A stretch of DNA of 64,000 nucleotides, taken from Anaspis maculata. Taxonomy: Eukaryota; Arthropoda; Insecta; Coleoptera; Scraptiidae. Position 1 is the first letter of the stretch; each line of letters begins with the position of its first letter. A model generated the notes under the pieces. The model saw only the letters and a program-made list of their open reading frames with translations. It made no database searches and was not told the origin of the DNA. The position numbers and the translations under genes are program-made. Below, in pieces: positions 59,085-64,000 of this stretch. Location of the stretch: assembly GCA_949128115.1 (NCBI GenBank), contig OX421961.1, forward strand, positions 123,135,050 through 123,199,049, read 5' to 3'.

Positions 59085-62000
59085 GTGTTCGTTCGTCGGA
59101 TGTTGCGTTTGGAAAGAGTAGCTGCCAACTTCAAAAGTGGTGACCGATCGATTCCAAAGTCACGTGGGTAAAAGCCTGAAGTCACGTGGGTTGAAGCCTG
59201 GAGTCACGTGGGTTGAAGCCTGAAGTCACGTGGGTTAAAACCTGAACTTTTTAGATAACAATTGTGTCTTTTCTTCTATATTTGTGTTCGTTCGTCAGAT
59301 GTTGCGTTTGAAACAAGTAGCTGCCAACATCAAAAGTGGTGACCGATCGTTTTAAAAGTCACGTGGGTTGAAGCCTGAAGTCACGTGGGTTGAAGCCTGA
59401 AGTCACGTGGGTTGAAGCCTGATGTCACGTGGGTTAAAACCTGAACTTTTTGGATAACAATTGCGTCTTTTCTTCTATATTTGTGTTCGTTCGTCAGATC
59501 TTGCGTTTGGAACAAGTAGCTGCCAACATCAATTGCGGTGACCGATCGTTTCAAAAGTCACGTGTGTTGAAGCCTGAAGTCACGTGGGTTGGAGCCTGGA
59601 GTCACGTGGGTTGAAGCCTAAAGTCACGTGGGTTGAAGCCTGAAGTCACGTGGGTTGAAACCTGAACTTTTTGGATAACAATTGTGTCTTTTCTTCTATA
59701 TTTGTGTTCGTTCGTCAGATGTTGCGTTTGAAACAAGTAGCTGCCAACATCAAAAGTGGTGACCGATCGTTCTAAAAGTCACGTGGGTTGAAGCCTGAAG
59801 TCACGTGGGTTGGAGCCTGGAGTCACGTGGGTTCAAACCTGAACTTTCTGAATAACAATTTCGATATTTTTTTTTGATATTTGTGTTCGTTCGTCAGATG
59901 TTGCGTTTGGAACAAGTAGCTGCCAACTCCAAAAGTGGTGACCGATCGTTTTAAAAGTCATGTGGGTTGAAGCCTGAAGTCACGTGGGTTGAAGCCTGGA
60001 GTCACGTGGGTTGAAGCCTGAAGTCACGTGGGTTGGAGCCTGGAGTCACGTGGGTTCAAACCTGACCTTTTTGGATAACAATTGTGTCTTTTTTTCTATA
60101 TTTGTGTTCGTTCGTCGGATGTTGCGTTTGGAAAGAGTAGCTGCCAACTTCAAAAGTGGTGACCGATCGATTTCAAAGTCACGTGGGTTGATGCCCGAAG
60201 TCACGTGGGTTGAAGCCTGGAGTCACGTGAGTTGAAGCCTGAAGTCACGTGGGTTAAAACCTGAACTTTTTAGATAACAATTGTGTCTTTTCTTCTATAT
60301 TTGTGTTCGTTCGTCAGATGTTGCGTTTGAAACAAGTAGCTGCCAACATCAAAAGTGGTGACCGATCGTTTTAAAAGTCACGTGGGTTGAAGCCTGAAGT
60401 CACGTGGGTTGGAGCTTGGAGTCACGTGGGTTCAAACCTGAACTTCTTGAATAACAATTTCGTTATTTTTTTTTTGATATTTGTGTTCGTTCGTCAGATG
60501 TTGCGTTTGGAACAAGTAGCTGCCTACTCCAAAAGTGGTGACCGATCGTTTTAAAAGTCACGTGGGTTGAAGCCTGAAGTCACGTGGGTTGAAGCCTAAA
60601 GTCACGTGGGTTGAAGCCTGAAGTCACGTGGGTTGAAACCTGAACTTTTTGGATAACAATTGTGTCTTTTCTTCTATATTTGTGTTCGTTCGTCAGATGT
60701 TGCGTTAGGAACAAGTAGCTGCCAACATCAAAAGTGGTGACCGATCGTTTTAAAAGTCACGTGGGTTGAAGCCTGAAGTCACGTGGGTTGAAGCCTAAAG
60801 TCACGTGGGTTGAAGCCTGAAGTCACGTGGGTTGAAACCTGAACTTTTTGGATAACAATTGTGTCTTTTCTTCTATATTTGTGTTCGTTCGTCAGATGTT
60901 GCGTTAGGAACAAGTAGCTGCCAACATCAAAAGTGGTGACCGATCGTTTTAAAAGTCACGTGGGTTGAAGCCTGAAGTCACGTGGGTTGAAGCCTGAAGT
61001 CACGTGGGTTGAAGCCTGATGTCACGTGGGTTAAAACCTGAACTTTTTGGATAACAATTGCGTCTTTTCTTCTATATTTGTGTTCGTTCGTCAGATCTTG
61101 CGTTTGGAACAAGTAGCTGCCAACATCAATTGCGGTGACCGATCGTTTCAAAAGTCACGTGTGTTGAAGCCTGAAGTCACGTGGGTTGGAGCCTGGAGTC
61201 ACGTGGGTTGAAGCCTAAAGTCACGTGGGTTGAAGCCTGAAGTCACGTGGGTTGAAGCCTGAAGTCACGTGGGTTAAAACCTGAACTTTTTAGATAACAA
61301 TTGTGTCTTTTCTTCTATATTTGTGTTCGTTCGTCAGATGTTGCGTTTGAAACAAGTAGCTGCCAACATCAAAAGTGGTGACCGATCGTTTTAAAAGTCA
61401 CGTGGGTTGAAGCCTGAAGTCACGTGGGTTGAAGCCTGAAGTCACGTGGGTTGAAGCCTGATGTCACGTGGGTTAAAACCTGAACTTTTTGGATAACAAT
61501 TGCGTCTTTTCTTCTATATTTGTGTTCGTTCGTCGGATGTTGCGTTTGGAAAGAGTAGCTGCCAACTTCAAAAGTGGTGACCGATCGATTCCAAAGTCAC
61601 GTGGGTAAAAGCCTGAAGTCACGTGGGTTGAAGCCTGGAGTCACGTGGGTTGAAGCCTGAAGTCACGTGGGTTAAAACCTGAACTTTTTAGATAACAATT
61701 GTGTCTTTTCTTCTATATTTGTGTTCGTTCGTCAGATGTTGCGTTTGAAACAAGTAGCTGCCAACATCAAAAGTGGTGACCGATCGTTTTAAAAGTCACG
61801 TGGGTTGAAGCCTGAAGTCACGTGGGTTGAAGCCTGAAGTCACGTGGGTTGAAGCCTGATGTCACGTGGGTTAAAACCTGAACTTTTTGGATAACAATTG
61901 CGTCTTTTCTTCTATATTTGTGTTCGTTCGTCAGATCTTGCGTTTGGAACAAGTAGCTGCCAACATCAATTGCGGTGACCGATCGTTTCAAAAGTCACGT

Positions 62001-63420
62001 GTGTTGAAGCCTGAAGTCACGTGGGTTGGAGCCTGGAGTCACGTGGGTTGAAGCCTAAAGTCACGTGGGTTGAAGCCTGAAGTCACGTGGGTTGAAACCT
62101 GAACTTTTTGGATAACAATTGTGTCTTTTCTTCTATATTTGTGTTCGTTCGTCAGATGTTGCGTTTGAAACAAGTAGCTGCCAACATCAAAAGTGGTGAC
62201 CGATCGTTCTAAAAGTCACGTGGGTTGAAGCCTGAAGTCACGTGGGTTGGAGCCTGGAGTCACGTGGGTTCAAACCTGAACTTTCTGAATAACAATTTCG
62301 ATATTTTTTTTTGATATTTGTGTTCGTTCGTCAGATGTTGCGTTTGGAACAAGTAGCTGCCAACTCCAAAAGTGGTGACCGATCGTTTTAAAAGTCATGT
62401 GGGTTGAAGCCTGAAGTCACGTGGGTTGAAGCCTGGAGTCACGTGGGTTGAAGCCTGAAGTCACGTGGGTTGGAGCCTGGAGTCACGTGGGTTCAAACCT
62501 GACCTTTTTGGATAACAATTGTGTCTTTTTTTCTATATTTGTGTTCGTTCGTCGGATGTTGCGTTTGGAAAGAGTAGCTGCCAACTTCAAAAGTGGTGAC
62601 CGATCGATTTCAAAGTCACGTGGGTTGATGCCCGAAGTCACGTGGGTTGAAGCCTGGAGTCACGTGAGTTGAAGCCTGAAGTCACGTGGGTTAAAACCTG
62701 AACTTTTTAGATAACAATTGTGTCTTTTCTTCTATATTTGTGTTCGTTCGTCAGATGTTGCGTTTGAAACAAGTAGCTGCCAACATCAAAAGTGGTGACC
62801 GATCGTTTTAAAAGTCACGTGGGTTGAAGCCTGAAGTCACGTGGGTTGGAGCTTGGAGTCACGTGGGTTCAAACCTGAACTTCTTGAATAACAATTTCGT
62901 TATTTTTTTTTTGATATTTGTGTTCGTTCGTCAGATGTTGCGTTTGGAACAAGTAGCTGCCTACTCCAAAAGTGGTGACCGATCGTTTTAAAAGTCACGT
63001 GGGTTGAAGCCTGAAGTCACGTGGGTTGAAGCCTAAAGTCACGTGGGTTGAAGCCTGAAGTCACGTGGGTTGAAACCTGAACTTTTTGGATAACAATTGT
63101 GTCTTTTCTTCTATATTTGTGTTCGTTCGTCAGATGTTGCGTTAGGAACAAGTAGCTGCCAACATCAAAAGTGGTGACCGATCGTTTTAAAAGTCACGTG
63201 GGTTGAAGCCTGAAGTCACGTGGGTTGAAGCCTAAAGTCACGTGGGTTGAAGCCTGAAGTCACGTGGGTTGAAACCTGAACTTTTTGGATAACAATTGTG
63301 TCTTTTCTTCTATATTTGTGTTCGTTCGTCAGATGTTGCGTTAGGAACAAGTAGCTGCCAACATCAAAAGTGGTGACCGATCGTTTTAAAAGTCACGTGG
63401 GTTGAAGCCTGAAGTCACGT
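59085..63420 (+). repeat. Tandem duplication of a 2437-bp satellite block, second copy partial
   Basis: The same cassette order and variants recur 2437 bp apart: CAGATCTTGCG near 59497 and 61934, and the GGGTAAAAGCC cassette near 59166 and 61603. Identical by-product frames begin at 60011 and 62448. The second copy diverges near 63420. Confidence 0.8.
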
Positions 63421-64000
63421 GGGTTGGAGCCTGGAGTCACGTGGGTTCAAACCTGAACTTTTTGGATAACAATTGTGTCTTTCTTTCTATATTTGTGTTC
63501 GTTCGTCGGATGTTGCGTTTGGAAAGAGTAGCTGCCAACTTCAAAAGTGGTGACCGATCGATTCCAAAGTCACGTGGGTAAAAGCCTGAAGTCACGTGGG
63601 TTGAAGCCTGAAGGCACGTGGATTGAAGCCTGAAGTCACGTGGGTTAAAACCTGAACTTTTTGGATAACAATTTCGATATTTTTTTTTTGATATTTGTGT
63701 TCGTTCGTCAGATGTTGCGTTTGGAACAAGTAGCTGCCAACTCCAAAAGTGGTGACCGATCGTTTTAAAAGTCACGTGGGTTGAAGCCTGAAGTCACGTG
63801 GATTGGAGCCTGGAGTCACGTGGGTTCAAACCTGAACTTTTTGAATAACAATTTCGATATTTTTTTTTTGATATTTGTTTTCGTTCGTCAGATGTTGCGT
63901 TTGGAACAAGTAGCTGCCAACTCCAAAAGTGGTGACCGATCGTTTTAAAAGTCACGTGGGTTGAAGCCTGAAGTCACGTGGGTTGAAGCCTGGAGGCACG

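Larger units (their letters stand above)
46461..64000 (+). repeat. E-box satellite array, right segment, running off the window
   Basis: Same unit architecture as the left segment. Cassette number reaches six, for example at about 61155-61275. Diagnostic variants absent or rare in the left segment become common: ATCAATTGCGGTGACC (from about 47278), GTTAGGAACAAG (from about 47630), AGATCTTGCG (from about 50477) and GATCGATTTCAAAG (from about 46727). The array continues past base 64000. Confidence 0.97.

Noticed and set aside
33055..62672. Many 60-172-codon open frames in the satellite, such as those at 52180-52698 and 54864-55382
   Set aside because: They repeat the same residues every unit, mostly begin at TTG or GTG, are broken or opened by single-base unit variants (CGTTTCAAAAG versus CGTTTTAAAAG), and mirror the satellite exactly. 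They are by-products of the tandem repeat.
29717..63990. GGATAACAATT in each satellite unit, resembling a lac operator half
   Set aside because: A coincidental short match in an insect satellite; it has no regulatory meaning here.
29573..64000. CRISPR-like direct repeats
   Set aside because: The 22-bp cassettes are adjacent with no unique spacers, the larger intervals are themselves repeats, and the DNA is eukaryotic.
29573..64000. CENP-B box within the satellite unit
   Set aside because: TTCGTTCG-containing sequence was compared with the CENP-B box consensus, but the CGGG part is missing. A centromeric role cannot be argued from this motif.

Overview
This window reads as nuclear DNA of an insect. 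The best coding evidence is a set of spliced minus-strand exons resembling insect odorant receptors (7tm_6 family). The rest is AT-rich, intron-like and intergenic DNA packed with TA-flanked inverted-repeat elements, tRNA-like SINE heads and a very large satellite. I cannot name the species. No bacterial gene organisation, rRNA, CRISPR array or complete intact gene was seen.

Layout. 1-3447: mostly unassigned, with scraps of possible decayed exons. 3452-6840: a long inverted-repeat (foldback-like) element. 6845-9538: no clear gene except an orphan 122-codon ORF at 7402-7770. 9539-12992: a composite element whose inverted ends are arrays of a 16-bp minisatellite; inside lie a 50-60-bp repeat family and a second TIR element with tRNA-like sequences. 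13076-13200: a small TA-flanked MITE. 13318-14154: odorant-receptor-like exons on the minus strand. About 14540-18640 and 18693-20763: two more long palindromes. 21385-26579: odorant-receptor exons on the minus strand, with a 3.46-kb nested palindrome filling the intron between two of them. 26654-27497: small MITEs and a tRNA-like head. 28023-29572: a 1.55-kb palindrome with a protein-like spacer. 29573 to the window end: a complex satellite array, interrupted once at 44749-46460 by a 1.7-kb insertion.

The satellite unit has a near-constant block of about 118 bp followed by a variable number (2-6) of 22-bp cassettes. Nearly every cassette carries CACGTG in the context GTCACGTGG, so the array holds, by rough estimate, several hundred E-boxes. 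The array also shows large, almost identical tandem duplications (about 3631, 2684 and 2437 bp) and 357-bp dimers, which point to recent unequal exchange.

The receptor exons at 26392-26579 and 21712-22443 join in phase and belong to one gene. The exon at 13999-14154 is a receptor C-terminal exon in the same orientation and phase; it belongs either to the same gene, its introns swollen by palindromes, or to a neighbouring tandem copy. All comparisons were made by eye, so element ends and identity levels are approximate.
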